64,000 bases of DNA from Sipunculus nudus (GCA_026874595.1 CM049320.1:10751964-10815963); one strand, 5' to 3'; counted from the stretch's first letter, positions 25,201 through 40,503 are shown. Made by a program: numbers and translations. Notes: generated by a model not told the origin, from the sequence alone.

Positions 25201-28200
25201 TTAGGTATCCAAAGTGCAAAACCATCAAATACAATATAGTTGATTTTAAAAATTCATCTTTAGGTATAACATTAGTCATGGGTAAAAGATCTGCACCTGA
25301 TAGTTATTTTTTTACCATGACCTAATTTCCATGGCCATACACCCTAAAGCCAATTCCCCCATATCACTCAGCTGCAGGTGTTGAAGAAAGGCTTCCACTA
25401 ATTGCTCAGTGATTGCAAAAATCTGATATTGATCAGGAACCTGGATCTGACAATACCCTTGGGATATGTCTTATAAGAAATTTAAGTGCAATAAACAAAG
25501 AGAAATAATTCTAACTTGAGGGCATATTAAGACTTCTATTAAGACATTCACCTTGAGAACCCAGTGACCTGAAACAATGCTACTTACCTCCAACACTAGA
25601 CTGACAATCTGTCGTTTCAGGCCTTCAGCTTGGGGCGTCCATCCAACATGTTTACGCTTGCCCAAAATGCTGTCTGAGAAAATATCAAGGTTCTTCGGTG
25701 GGCTGTAAAAAAAGCATACTGGTTTGTATTAAATGCACAGATGTTTTATTGAAAAGAAAAGAAAGCACATTTTTTGGTTTAAATTCTTATCACAATGTGT
25801 ATATGGTCTATTATCTATATTAGTTGCAACATTGCATATATGATTGCTGACCTAATATTTTTATCAATTCAATTCCCATTCAAGTATTATTCTCTTCAAT
25901 TAAATTCCCAGAACTGATCCAAAATCTGAACATACACGGTATGTTAGTCTTCATTTCAGTTCCTCTTGTATCAGTAAAAATCTTGATTTAAGAACAAACC
26001 ATGCAAGCCTTTTGATTAATTCTTAGCCACACTCAATTTTTCTTAAATTTCAATGTACCTGATAACCCTGTGGTGGCCCATGATGAAATCTAGACGCTTG
26101 GTCCAGGGGTTGACAAAGCTTGCCCACTCAGTCTGCAGGACGATGTAGTCTCCGTTACGGACTCGCATCTTGTAAGGCTTACTCTTGATGGTCTGTCCCA
26201 GCTTGGATAACACTAGAATAAAGAACAGAGTGCATCACAAACAGGCCTGGTATCTATTCTGATTTTTTGTTCAATTCCAATTGAAAGAATATCATGAAAT
26301 TAATTTCAATTTAAATATGATTGTGGATCTTATCAACAGATTTTTTATTTATTAACGCAGCACTCACAGTGGTTACAAATCCATTTAATTTAATTTCCAA
26401 TATAATTTAACACACTTAAGGCCAAAAAAATTAAGGTTAGGGTTTCAGGCACTTTTTTCAGAAATCAATGTGGATAGGCGCTTTTTTTATTTTTATTTTA
26501 TTTGTATGTTTCAATAAAGATGTCAAATGATCAGGGAAAATACATGATAATAACAGATTTATTTTGCTTAACAAGTAAATGCACTACATAACAAAGGAAA
26601 TTTTATCAAAATTGTATGATTTTATCTTCTTGACAGAAATGTCCAAGCAGCTGGTGCTCAAAGTTGGTTAGTTTCTATCGAAAATCAAAATCAAATTTCT
26701 TGATGCGGGGTTTTAAACTGACGCGGGCAGTGCTTGAGAACCATACCTTTTATTTTTTTTGCCTAATTTAAGATTTGTCTTTAATTCCCTTTAATACTTT
26801 CATTTTTTTTTTGCATGGAATTAAACAATTGTATTTCCCATACTGACTATCATTTTACTGGTACCTTGCATCATTTTAAAAAAAAGTTATCCAATTGATA
26901 TTTAACAAATCTGATTATTTTGAAAAAAATCTCCCAAGTTTTAACCAATCTTATGTGTTTGTTTGAATTGCCTCACCTTCTTCATAAGCTGTCAGCAGGT
27001 ATGGCAGGTCATCAGGATGATAGTAGTCAAAGACCGATTTACCAACCATGTCTTGAGGAAGGTATCCTAGCAATGGTATCGCTGACATGCTGATGAAGTT
27101 GTAGTTGAGGAACACAGTCTGTCTTGTAATGAACAGGTTCTTCTCTGGAGCTCGGTCACGTTCTGTAAATCATGATACATTTGAGTTGACTGACACACGG
27201 TAAAACGTTAACCTCACCTACAGACCACCTGAGTTAAGCGACCACCACGAAATAGTGACCACCTGTTCACGGTCTTGATAGATGACCACAATAAAATGCG
27301 AAAACTTATGGAGGTGCCATTATTGATCATAATTATGAGGTTTAACTGTCATAAGAATTTTACTGGGACATTCTTAAATCTTACTTTGATCATACAGAAC
27401 ACTAATTTGCAAAATACTTTGCTTTCATTTTCATAGTAACAGCTCTGCCTAAATAGTTTTAAAAAACTTCAGCCTGTGAAAGTAAAAGTTGGATGATATA
27501 TTTAATCTTACAGCTTGTATCTTTTTGCTTATTTACTACCAAACAGTGACACCTGATGAATGTATATATTTATATCAAGTACATCTATACTCTGGTAAAA
27601 GAAGGTTTGCCACTTTAATATACATTTCAGGTATAATACCACTGACAGTTTCATAATTATTGCCATATGTCATTTTAGTCCAAAATGGCAAATGCTATAA
27701 TGCATTAGTAGATAAAAATCATATGTTATCCTAAGAATGTACTCTGCAATGTACACTCCGAATGCTTGCAGTTATTTTCTGAAGTTAATCACAAAAAGAA
27801 TGGGTTAAATGCAAGGCTTTATTTTGTAGAAATCCTAATCTGTACAACCCTAATTGGCCCCACATAATTTTTTGTTTCATGTATTGTTAAACAACAAAGA
27901 CTCACCAAGGTATCCTGACTTGACCTGTACACATTTTAGGACCACCTGGTTTTTCAGATCGTCAGCTGTTGGGGCCTTCGTCCCTGGGGTCACTGGGGAA
28001 CTGGACATTCCACTGTCTGTCAGGGTAAGTGCTGGCTGGACTTCCAACTGCCCATACATCACTGTGTACTTCTCCTGCTTTCCCAGACTGTACCCATGTC
28101 TTAACCCTTTGTACTGTCTGTATAACAAAATAATAAACACTGCCATAAACAACCACACAGTAAGCAAGAAACAGACTTTACCAACTCTTCAAAAACAGTG

Positions 28201-31200
28201 ATGTAAGAAGTTAATACTTTTGTTTTAAAATAATCTTTTTAATTCAAAAATCCCCTGTCATCTTTATAACAATACAATGTGAATTGTTGAATAACATGCA
28301 AATCTTTATGTAATTAAAAACATATACCAATTATTCAATGAACACACGTGGATTTGTGCCTAACTCTGGTTGCAGTGGGTAAGTGCTATGAGAACAAACG
28401 TAATATGAACACTGAATAAGGAATGTTCTCTCATACATATATATAAATTAAAACTTTTTAAAAATTTTTTTTTTATGGAGGTAAATGCCTCCATTCTTTT
28501 TAGTGCTAGCTTTTAAATAAGTAATGTACATCTGCAGAATTCCATTCTAGTTTCCGACTACTTGACAGAGCAGCATTGCATGCTTCTACTCATTTTATAG
28601 CCTGGTGTTAACCAGGCCCGGTGACTACTGCACCTGCAAGCTCTGAGTGTGTAATCATCCCTATTGCTATGTCATTCCACCTGAGGTGCACCCTTTGTGA
28701 GTGAAGCATGGCCGTTGGGACAACCTTCCCATTCAGCCTGCAGAGTGCTCACCCAGAGATGGGGGCCGACCATGAATTAATCTCACCACCTCGGCTGAAT
28801 TTTGAACCCTCAATCTCCCAACTTTGAGGCCTATGAGCTTCCCCTGAGCCACAGAGCCAGTTTGATATAAAGTAAACCTTGTTTAAACCTACCTGAGTCT
28901 GAAGAAAAAGTTGTTCAGCTGTGGGTCCTGTGGGTCAGCAGCTGAAATTTAAAACAGATTCGTAAGTCTTTAATTAAACAGAACTTGTTTAAGTAGTATG
29001 AATATACATAAAATATGTACAAGAACCCCTGACCTGATTAAATATGCACAAATCTTGCCAAGAATTAACTCAAGTTATAGGCTGCTTCTCCCTGCTCTTG
29101 CATTTTTGAGATATAAAATCTTTGAAACCTATCATCAAACTATTAATCTGAAATGGGCACTAGTGTTTTTCATTTTCTCCCAGTTTTGGAAGTGAAACAT
29201 ATTTTCTCCATTTTTTTTGTTAATCTTTCCATGTTTTGGTGGTGAAACAGACATTCTCCACTTTTCAACTAAGCTATCCTATTTTGGTACATACACATAT
29301 TGCTGCTGGATCCAACTGTCTCACGACAAACAGAGATGTGACTGCTCAAGGTCATGATGTCCTTTATACACACAAATTCCATCAGAGACTGCTTCAGCCA
29401 GTATTTCTGAAAAAAATATAAAAAAAAAAAATCAGGATTTGTATACAGTACTGCCCTACAATTTATAGTAACAGAAACCACCATCAGAGGTCGCCCCCTA
29501 CTTTCTGATTCATGAGGTCTCACGTTGAATTTGGCAAAGGTCACTGACACCAGACACGAGGTCAACTGGAATTTTTCAATACCAATTAAATTTCAATTAC
29601 AACAAGGCCTACAGGCCTTATGCGAACCTGTGCAAATTTTGGGAAGATGAATGGAGGTTTATTTTTAAAATTTAATATTGATCCTCTTATGTCCTGCATA
29701 TCTACCTTAGTTGTCATGACTTCAGCAAAATGGATGTTTCAGACCCGCAAGTTTCAGACTAGGCAATTTTAAAACTAGGATGTATCAGTCATGATATTTT
29801 TGATGTTCTTTTTTGCCAGGGTGGATTATTTGGACAGATGAACGGACAATTTGGCAGCATGGTTTCGGAGAAGAACATTTTTTATGGTTTTTTAGCTTCT
29901 TCCCTATAAAATCTAAGAAAATGCAGTTAGCCAAGAATCTAGCAAAATTTGATAGAAATTTTAGATGACAAATATTTTTGCAAAAAATTTCTATTTATTT
30001 CAGATCATATTTGCTAGGAAAAGTATCAATTCCAATTCAAATCACACAATTTTATATAAAAAAAAATTTTTTATTTTTTGCAAAAAATTTGGTGATGCTA
30101 GCTCCTGCCCTTTTTGAGATAGCTATGACGCACAAGATTGAGAGAGATTGTTCAAGGGAACATTTCAATGAAATATTGGACAATTTGGCTGGACAGTTTC
30201 GAAGAAGAAGATTATTAAGGAATTTTAAGCTTTTTCTCTATAAAGTCTAAATTAATGCAGATACCCAATAATAAGCTCTACGGCACCTAATTTCACATGT
30301 GACTAATTTCTATTAATTTAGAGCTGCTAGCTCCGACAGTTTCTGACTTACAGCCATGGACAACGGAGGGGCCAGCCCTGGAAGGCGGGCTGGACGGAAG
30401 AGGCCGCACCAATCCATAAGCTCACAGGTTCGCTAAAAATTCTATTTATTTCAGATCATATTTGCTAGGAAAAGTATCAATTCCAATTCAAATCACACAA
30501 TTTTATATAAAAATTAAATATAAAAATAAGTTCACAAGTACAAGGTTACAATCCTTTGACATATATATACAGTGACTGGTAAAATTTATAGTGTCAGTCT
30601 TTGATTTATAGGTGATAAAAAAAAAAATATAGGTTATTAACCAAATATCAATCTATTGATTTAAGACCTGCAGGGGTGTTTGCGTGGGTAACACGCATAA
30701 CATGCCAGTGTAACTTTATAATAAATGACCCAGTTTTCGGCTTCGTAGGAGATCTTGGGGACATCTAACATTATGCTGAATTTTGGATTTCTAGGTCTTA
30801 CGGTTTCAAAACACGCCACATCTATGGACGGACGGACAGACAGACGGATGGACAACGGACAATGGACCACGACTATAGCTCAGATGACTTATAGTCAGCT
30901 GAGCTAAAAATGACAACCACAGCATTGGTACAAATCCAGATAAAAGGCCTGGATTGAGCAGATTGTTTAGTCTTGGCGGAGGTATGCGCTCTAATGGGAG
31001 CTCTTTAATTTATAATTAAATGAAAGTTTACCTTCGGGTAACCAAGCTGAATGAGCAGTTCATCGTCAACCTGCGACACAATGTAGTCTTTCATTGACAT
31101 CACAATCTTGTGTGGTTTCTGGAATTAAAAGGAAGACTTAATTAAATGACTTGCTAAAAAATCATAATCAAAGCTCAAAATTGGTAGACAAATTTTACAC

Positions 31201-33923
31201 CAAACATTGGGGTTAAACAAATCAGAGAGTTTTCCAGTCTTCAAAGGATTTAACTAGACCACATATTTTTATGCACCCTGTTTCCAAAGAAGGCTGACCC
31301 TTCAAATGACATGATTTCTCACTCCTCCACCAGAGGTCAGTTCATTCAAAACAAACCTGTGCCAGTTATTTAGTTATAGACTGTGGGAGGGATGGGAATA
31401 CCTGTCTTAACTGTCACAAAATAAAATTTGTCACATATAAAGAAAATCTGCTATTTACATTGTACATCTGCATGCTGACCAAATTAAATGTTATTTATTT
31501 CATCAAGTCCTCAACACAAAAACATTCCTGTGCACGGGATCTGCCTTAAAACAATTCTATTCTTGCATATCTTAATGGAGTATACAGTGGACCCTATCTG
31601 AAATACCACCCAACTAAAAAGACCACCTGTCTAATAAAAACCACCTTTGAGTAACCAAAAGCATTCATATTGATTATAATTGACCTGTATAATAAGATCA
31701 CCTGTGAATTAAGATCAGTTTTGGCCAGTCCTATGACAAAGATTTTACTGTATCTACTCTCTAACTGTATGTGCACCTACACCATAGGCAGACATACAAT
31801 TTTATAGTTTAGTTTTCAGGTATACAACTAACGCTAAAAATAAACAGTGACCCAATAATCTGTGTTGAAAAACTTGTGTGCCAAAACTGGCCAAGCAGAC
31901 TGATTGTTCCACAATCTCATATTTGTGCCAGTTATGATCGTTTTCAAGCCTTAAACAACAAAGGAATTTATGCATCATTTAACATGAACAAATACTTTCA
32001 CTTTTGTCTGCAAATAAAATATAGTTTTTCATTTTTTAAATAAGGATAGATCATTCTCTGGTCCTGCAGTTGCCTGTTTGCACGAACATGAAGCGAAGTC
32101 GGTGATGTTGTAAGATTCAGAAATTGGCAGAGAGAGGGAATTCTCAGGGAGTGTCATTTGAACAGACAGACCCTTAAATGTATCTTCAGATAAGTTTAAC
32201 CTGCAAATATAATGAAACTGGTAAGGGATTATGAATAATTTGTTGTCTTGTTTGCACTTATTATCTAACCTAAAATTTTATTTTACCGCTCATATAATTA
32301 TTGTTGTTGAATCTCCATCTCTCCTTTAATTCTCAAAGTTTTAGAAGTTCTGTTTTGTGGTCAGTTACTAAGTGATTTGGAAATGATACCACAAGTGCCT
32401 TTAAAAATTGACAGCTTCGCCTGCTGAAATACCGCTATATATAAGTGTCAAAATGGAAAACTTGTGTGTCAAATTAAGCATTTTATAACATCAGTAATGG
32501 AAGACCTGTGTCATTTCTACTTTCCTGTTTAAGTAATAAATTTATCTTTTTATTATTATATAATATCTAAAATTTTTTATTATTACTATTTTTATAATTA
32601 TTAAAATAAACATGTGGAAAAATGTATTGTATCATTATATATGTTGTATCCTAAATATATGTTCACTTTCCCCTTGAACAAAACCTGAAACACTCAATAA
32701 TTAGTCAATAAAAAAAAAATCTTTAAAAAAAAAAACTTTTATTTGCCCTACCTACTCAAATTTTTGTTACTACGTAATCAGAAACAAAGAACTTTTTTCT
32801 GGTCATACGTTTAGAAGCCCTTATGTAGTTTCTTTATCTACAATTCTTAAACAGACAATTAAACTCCTGCATGTTTGGAGATTCAATGCAGAGTGATTTC
32901 CTGTGACTGGCATGCACTATGTGCTCTGGTAGCTGCCTATGGTTTATGGTTCTACTCCTCATACCTTGTGATATGTAAAGGTGGTCTGTTACCTATCATG
33001 ACAGGCTGTGATGTAACCACAATGTCTGACCATGTACTGAAGCTCTACAGTTCTCTGTCATTTTCTGTAATTTACGTTCCTGTCAATAAGCTGTGGCGGA
33101 TGTACAGGCAGCCCTAGGTGCTGCCACCTTATCAGCATTTCTATGATTTACCACAAATTACCACAGACTGGGAAGCCGGTAAAGCTGATGAAAATTGCCT
33201 GTACTTGGTTGTTCTTGGTTTATGACTAAACAGCAATAAATGAGTTATATAACTAATGTATGGTTTTGATCTTTGTGTTTTAAAGAAGGGGATAGTCCTG
33301 ACAGCATGACAGTCAGTGCCCCTTATCAACACTTTGAAAAACTTTTCCAATGATATGTACAGTGAAACCTGTTTGAAAAACCACTGATCTAATAAGACCA
33401 CCTGTCTATTAAGACCACCAATGAATGTACTGAAAGGAATCATATTGGTTATAACTGACCTGCCTCATATGACCAACTGTGAATTAAGACCACTATTGGA
33501 AAGTCCCGCAGGTGGTTTTATTACAATGGTTTCACTGTGTTCTCTTTTTGAAGAATGCAGTAATTAAAATATGCAGAGGCACAGCTTAAGTGTGACATGT
33601 TAATATGCAAAAGAGAAGAAGTCACCAGAAGCATTGATATGCTAATATCAGTAACTCACTCTTTCAACCTAACAGGTTGACAGTGTGTGAGCCTGTGCAA
33701 ATTTCTGTACATAGAACTATGCTTCTACTATGGTATGGTCTAACATTTACATCTTGCAGTTAAAAAAAAAATAGTGACTGACAGTCTGACAGGTCTAGAA
33801 AATTGTAGAAAACCAGTCTATATGACATCAAAAATTGTATAACTCATCTGGCAACTATACACAACTTTCTGTTTCTATGTTTAGTTTTATGATACTTTAA
33901 CAAATTTATTCTTGGGGAAAAGA

Positions 33924-33992
<69 letters not shown>

Positions 33993-36900
33993 TTAAAACT
34001 TTCGAAACTAATTTGACATTTAACACAGAAAATACCTTAGAATTCCACAAAAACAAACAAAATCTGATACTGAGTAATAAGACCTAAAACAGGATATCTC
34101 AGATTAAACCTACAGTTATTTTTTTACGATTTGAACCTTTAAATATATGAAAATTTATTGTTCAGTACATAAAAACTGATCATGTCAATATTTGCAGACA
34201 ACTTTTTATGACATTGCCATAGTATGTCACAAAACCACAATGCATGACTTATGCTTTAGTTAATCCAATCTACCATTTTCATGAGAAAATATTGTTATAA
34301 CTTATTAATATTTAAGGGGGACACTAAATTGTCACAGCACATGAAATCTTGCCATGTCTGACATATGGCACCCAGCACAGATCTGGTATGTCTACTGCTC
34401 CTAAAATAGTAATTCAGATGAGGTTGCAGTTGACATCATTTTAGAAAACGCAGCACTGATGTAGCACTGATTATAATGAATAAAAACAATGTTTTCAGAT
34501 TAAATCTGGACATGGTAGATATTGGTTGAAGCTGAAATTGTTATTCCCTAATGTAAGCTATACTGATAAAACAATTTGGTTTTCAGTCCAATCTAACATA
34601 GTAATATGTTTTGGGATAATCACTTTTACTAGGCTATTCCCAAAAGCAAGCTATACTAATAAAACATTTTGATTTTTGCCAATTTTAATATAGTTGCTTC
34701 ATGTAATTAAACAAGAGAATGTTTATAAGTTTACATAAATGGAAATGTAAACCACCTATAATGAATGTATAATGTAGAAATACAACAGATGTCTGCTATT
34801 TGCACTAGGAACAGGTTTTTCAAAGTGCGGCTGCTCAACAACATACCATACAATTCCTAACAACTGTCTAGTTGCATTCATCCAATTTAACTTAAAGCAG
34901 CATACAACAAATCAATCAGAACTCAATTAATGGACAGCATCACAGATAAAAAAGAACATTCAATCTTGTTACACAATCTGCATCACTTTTTTTAACTAGA
35001 AATGAGGAGGAAGAAAAATTGAATAAAAAGATGCAATGATCCACCATTTGTGTTGGAAGTGGGGAGAGATCCACAGTAGGCAAGATAGAGGAGATGGTAA
35101 TAATCAACAACAAGATTAGCATCATTTACAGGATGCCAGAACACGGGGTCTTCATATTCCTGTGACAATTAGTCCCGTTACAGGTGTCTTTGGGCCAGTG
35201 TTCTGATGGCATATGGCATACGCTAAGCGAGTGATGCTCACTGCTGATGATCAGAAGAAAACAATGATGATTCAGAATAGATTACCATGACAGTTATGAT
35301 GTCAACATGACTGATAAATGCCACTTCCAAACAAAGATATCATCAATCAGGTGTAAGGAAACAGTGTGTAAAAAAGACTCAAAGGTAAAGAAAATAAACT
35401 CAAAGAATGATGCAAAGGAACGCTTTGAAAGATAATCAAAGGAATATGCAGACACTGAAGGTATTGGTGCAAGGGATCTTTAAAAAAAAAATTAAATGGT
35501 GACGAGGAGCAAGATGAAACTCTATATATGAAAATCAATCTAAAAGAAAATATCACAGGTTGTCATGTTGTTTGTTAGATCAAGACAACTGGCACAATGC
35601 TTCCAATATAAAAGTTCCCTTCCGACTTGATAAAAAGTATAATTTAATCTTACTAGAAATGGTATCAGATTGTCTGGAAAGATTTGAAAAAGAGTATAAA
35701 CTGATGCAAAATTTCACAGTTTATGTATTATTATAACAATTTATAATATGTTTAAACCTTTGAAGCCTGGTCAAGTACTGAACCAGTGTACATAATATGC
35801 CTCCTTATAATTCAGGTGAGAAACTGTTTATTGAGTATCATGAAAATCCATAAGATTTTTGGTAAGTCACAATGGTGTCACCTAAGTTAGGTGACCTCTG
35901 ACCTTATTTAATATGCATGGATTGTTCTGGAAATCAAAATTAGGTGAGATATTATATTGATTAATATTTTTGCTGAGGTTAATATAAATATAAAACCATG
36001 GTATTCCTCCTAAGTTATTGTGGCATCACTACAAAGTAGCCTTGTGACTTTTGACTTCATTTAATATGCGGGTATTTTCCCTATAATTAAACTTGGGTGA
36101 GATAATCTATTGTTAAGTATTTATGGTGAGTTTTGTGAAAATCCACCAAAGCTCTGGCAAGTTATGGTGGCTACACTGAAAATAGAAGTAGAACTAAATA
36201 AACTTTTTTTCAAATATTGCGTCACATATGAAATGTTAAAATTTTGCATTAAAAAATTAATAAAAAATCCAAAAATCAATAGTGGGACCAAAACCTAATC
36301 AGCTCTGGAGACCCATAAGATGTACATCCTATTACAATTTGAAGTAGATCTGACTAAAACTTTTTGGAGATATATCACAGAATAAAATTGTTAATGAAAG
36401 GACAGACAGAGGGGTGCAGCTGATCACTATAACCTCGCGCTGCTGAGGTGGGGGATCATTACATCATGGTTCTGTGGTTTTGTTAAAATATCATCAAGGA
36501 TTTAAATTGACTCGGACATCAAGGACTTCATCTAATAAGATAATTGCTGCTTTAACCACCATGCAAAACTGGCAAATGAAACATAACATTTAAAGGGAAA
36601 AAAATTCTGCGAAGGCTTAAACAAAATAATTACTTTAAATCTTCAGGAGTTTTAAGGCCATGGATTAAAACAAAAGGTTGCCTGGTGCAGGTTATGTACC
36701 GAGTCATGGAGGTTTGCTGAGATGCCGTCAGCAACAATTTCTGAATAATTTCCATTGTGCTAAGTAGCAAAACTCAGGGAGCATAAAAGCTCATTGTGGA
36801 ATCATAGCTTTAAGGTTTTTCTTTTAACTTCAAAGTTTCTGTGGTTATCAATGGCCACGTCACTCACCTCCGATTTGTTGTTATGGTGTTAAAAAACTAT

Positions 36901-39900
36901 CAGAGATAGTTCCTTAATGAAAACAGTAAGCCCTCCCTTTTGAAAACTGATTAAACTTCAAGATTCAATATATCTATTTTTAATTGCTGATAAGAGTATG
37001 GAATTAAGGTCATATCTAAACTTTTTATTTAGATAACAATACTGACTCTTTATGAAAACTGTTAGTTACATTTTTAAGAAATGGTTGACTAGATTTTGTT
37101 CCTACTTTGATAAGCAAATATGTCTGACTTGAGCACATCGTATGTATTTTCTAGTCAAATGCCTAATATGAAATTGTATAATTAAATACAGAGACACCTC
37201 TGCTATTTTGTTTATGTAATATTCTACAAAGTAAATCACATCTGTCTTCATTCAACTGATAAAGTTATCCAAGACCATTCATCATAGCATTAAAAATTTA
37301 AGGAAATTCAAGGTCAACTACTGAAAAAAATGCTCAGCTTTTTATGAAGTTTTACTAAGAAGGGATTGTTATAGTGAAATATCAGATCTGTTAAAAGCTT
37401 ATTCAAAGTTATGGATTTCACAGACTTTTTCAACCTTATACCAACAAGGGTTTACAAGCAGTAATAAAATCTACACCTTTCCAACGCAAAGGTATCAATC
37501 TAGTTTTGATTATCTGCAGGAATATTTGCATTACTGCTAAAGACACATTCTATCATCATAACAAACTTTTGATCAGTAACTTTGCAAAAAGTAAACAGTA
37601 GAGCTGTTTCTACCATCTAGCATGTCATCCTACTCACATGCTTGGATGCACAGTTCTACAAAACAGTTGATTGTTTTCAATAATAACACTACTATATCTT
37701 TTCATACCATTTGAGGAGACAAAATAGTGACTGATGTCCACTGAAAATTCCGTTTTGACATTTTGCAGAACAGTTATTGTGGTCCAACCCCCTACTGGTG
37801 GCACTAAGTGATCCTCTGTCATGTATGCTGTGATTGGATATGAGCGAGAGTAAATGAACAAATTGGCCAATTACATATATCCTTACAAAATAAGGATGGG
37901 GATGGGGTTAACATCATACTTGGGTCCATTATGGCCCCACTGCTCTAGTCCCATGTATAAATCACATTTAATGAAATATCAATTCAAATTTAAATAATAA
38001 TTAACAGATATACAGTTTGAAACATACATGAAAAAATTGGTGGAAAGGGGTGTTTGAACAGGATAAAGTAGCTATGAGCCTTTCTTTGAAATAAAAGAAA
38101 GTTCTGCAAGGGTGCATGATAACCCATCTTAAGTCCTGTCACCTGTCACCTTATGAAATATTTGCAGACTTTGCCAAGTACTGAACTCAGGTGACATGCT
38201 GTTTTGGTAAACATTCTTGGTTTGTTTCATGCAATTTAATGTTTCATACAAGTTATATGAAACAGTTTCTATGAAACTGCTGGTATATGAAACTGCTGAT
38301 ACGTAATTTAGATGATGTCAGTCTGGTGACCTTTGACCCATGATTTTCACTTTGCCATTGTCACTAGGGTTCTATTTTCATTATCTGTAACCTAAACATA
38401 GTATATCCATTATCATGCTGATTATTTGATATGGGCACTAAATTTCAACAATTGACAATGACATACTAGGAGTAAAAATTCTTTTCCCCCACAGGCAGAA
38501 AATATGAATACTGAATACCATTCTCATTATATGACCAATTTTAATTAGAAAAGGAAGTAATTACTGATACTGATCAGAAGTCAAATAACAGAATGAATGA
38601 GGTTTCTCTAAATGGATCCATAAAAAATGTCAGTAAAACCAAACTCCAGGTCTTTTAACAGAGAAGAATTGTTCCCTTCTTTCAATTCCATTGGTTACTT
38701 CGAAGAAACAATTTTTTATCAGTAGTCCTTCACGTAATGGGTTTAGGCTAAGCATCGCATGCTTTTTGCACAAAGTAAGGCAGGAATTAATGCAGAAAAC
38801 ATATCACAAGGTCTGCATCAGCCAGTTACCTCAATTATAAAAACTTGATTCCTCGGGTTTATATCCTGGCCATGGCATTTTCATAGTGAGGTATTAGTCA
38901 AAAAACATCTTCCCTAAGTGCTGTGTTCTCTAATGCATGGACAGACAAAGGAAGGCCTGCAGGTATATTAAGTGGCAAGACAAATGGCTGTGAAGAACTT
39001 GTCGATACCCTGGATCTCTGAACAAGCAACAAAAGACGAATCACTCAATTCTTCCATGGCTTCAAGGATTTTGCTCAAGAAGCCAGCAAAACTGAACATG
39101 AGTACTTAATGTCCTGGAGAGCAGGAAAACAAGAATTTTTAACTTTAATTTCCATTACATAAATTCTAAATTTGGAAATGGATCTAATTTAAATTATTTG
39201 AAGTATCATTTTATTCTAGCTATTATGTCACATATGAAATGTGTTGTGCAAACCATTAGAAAAGGATAGCTTTAAATAAATAACATAAAACTGATTGGAA
39301 CTTGGAAAGCACATACATCCCTTAATCCCTCATAAAACATGATTCAAACAATGGATCAAGGTTCCAAAAAGGTTGAATTTCATTTGCAAGTTTTTTTTCA
39401 AGAACACTTACAAATTTGGACATACTTAAGGGATAAATTTTTTGACAGCCTTCTTTACCATCTATCACCAATATTATTACCACACTTTATAATTTGCAAA
39501 TACTATTAAAAAGTGCGAGGAAGAAACACAAGTGTAAAAATTTCATGTTAGACACAAAATTAACAAAACTGAAGTTAAGACAATGCACAAACAAAGGTAC
39601 AGCAATTTTGGAAACAGATTAATTACTTGCATTCCTTCTATTGGGCTAATAGTGCAATAGCAAGTAGAATGAAAAGAGTGAAATTCATGTTTTATTAAAA
39701 GTTAATGCCTCTGTCAGGAGGGTATGCGTTCTTCCCTGTTTGTATGTGTTTGTTTGTTTGTTCACAACATAATTCATGTAATCATGAATGAAATTCTCAG
39801 GGCATTTTGGGAATGGGCCAATGAAGAATCTATAAGATTTTGGTGTACATCCAGCTTAAGAACCCAGCATTCAGGAAAATAATCAAGGAACATTCACACA

Positions 39901-40503
39901 TGCACAGTCACTTATGTATGAATGAACCTGGGAATATAGGCCGATTAAGAAAAATGCTAACATAGTTTTAGAAGCATCCTATAACAGGAAACCCTCCCCC
40001 CCCCCATGGTGGAGGCTTGCATTGCTTAGAATGCAGATTGAGGAAAGTTGACTTGTAGTTTCACATAATGAGCTCAATTTGAGATCTTGCAAGGCCTTGA
40101 AAGCACATACAAATGTAAAGAAGCCCTATAAATTATGAATCAAATGATTTAGTTAATGACTTATATTCCTGTAAGATGCCAGTTCCTCCATCAGGGCAAG
40201 AACCAGTAGCAGGTCTCTCTAAATCACTTGGTAAAGAATGTACAAATATATAAAAGATAGAAGAATAAAAACTGAAATTGATGGTTTTGTGCTAGGGGAG
40301 ACCTAAGTAGGTTCAGCCACAAAAACTTATTTTACGGATATATAAAAATAAACTCATCAACCCCTGTAAGCCTCTCCTCCCACAGGCCGGCCAAAGACCG
40401 CAAAAAAAAGTAAGTGCTCCGGAAAAAAAGAGTGGAACTCTTTGAAATAAAAAGAGTTAAAAAAAGAAAGAATAAAATTAGAGTCAATTACCCATTCACA
40501 GAC

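Noticed and set aside
28798..28862. A tRNA gene
   Set aside because: A- and B-box-like motifs are present, but no cloverleaf can be drawn and the sequence continues into a SINE body with an A-rich tail.
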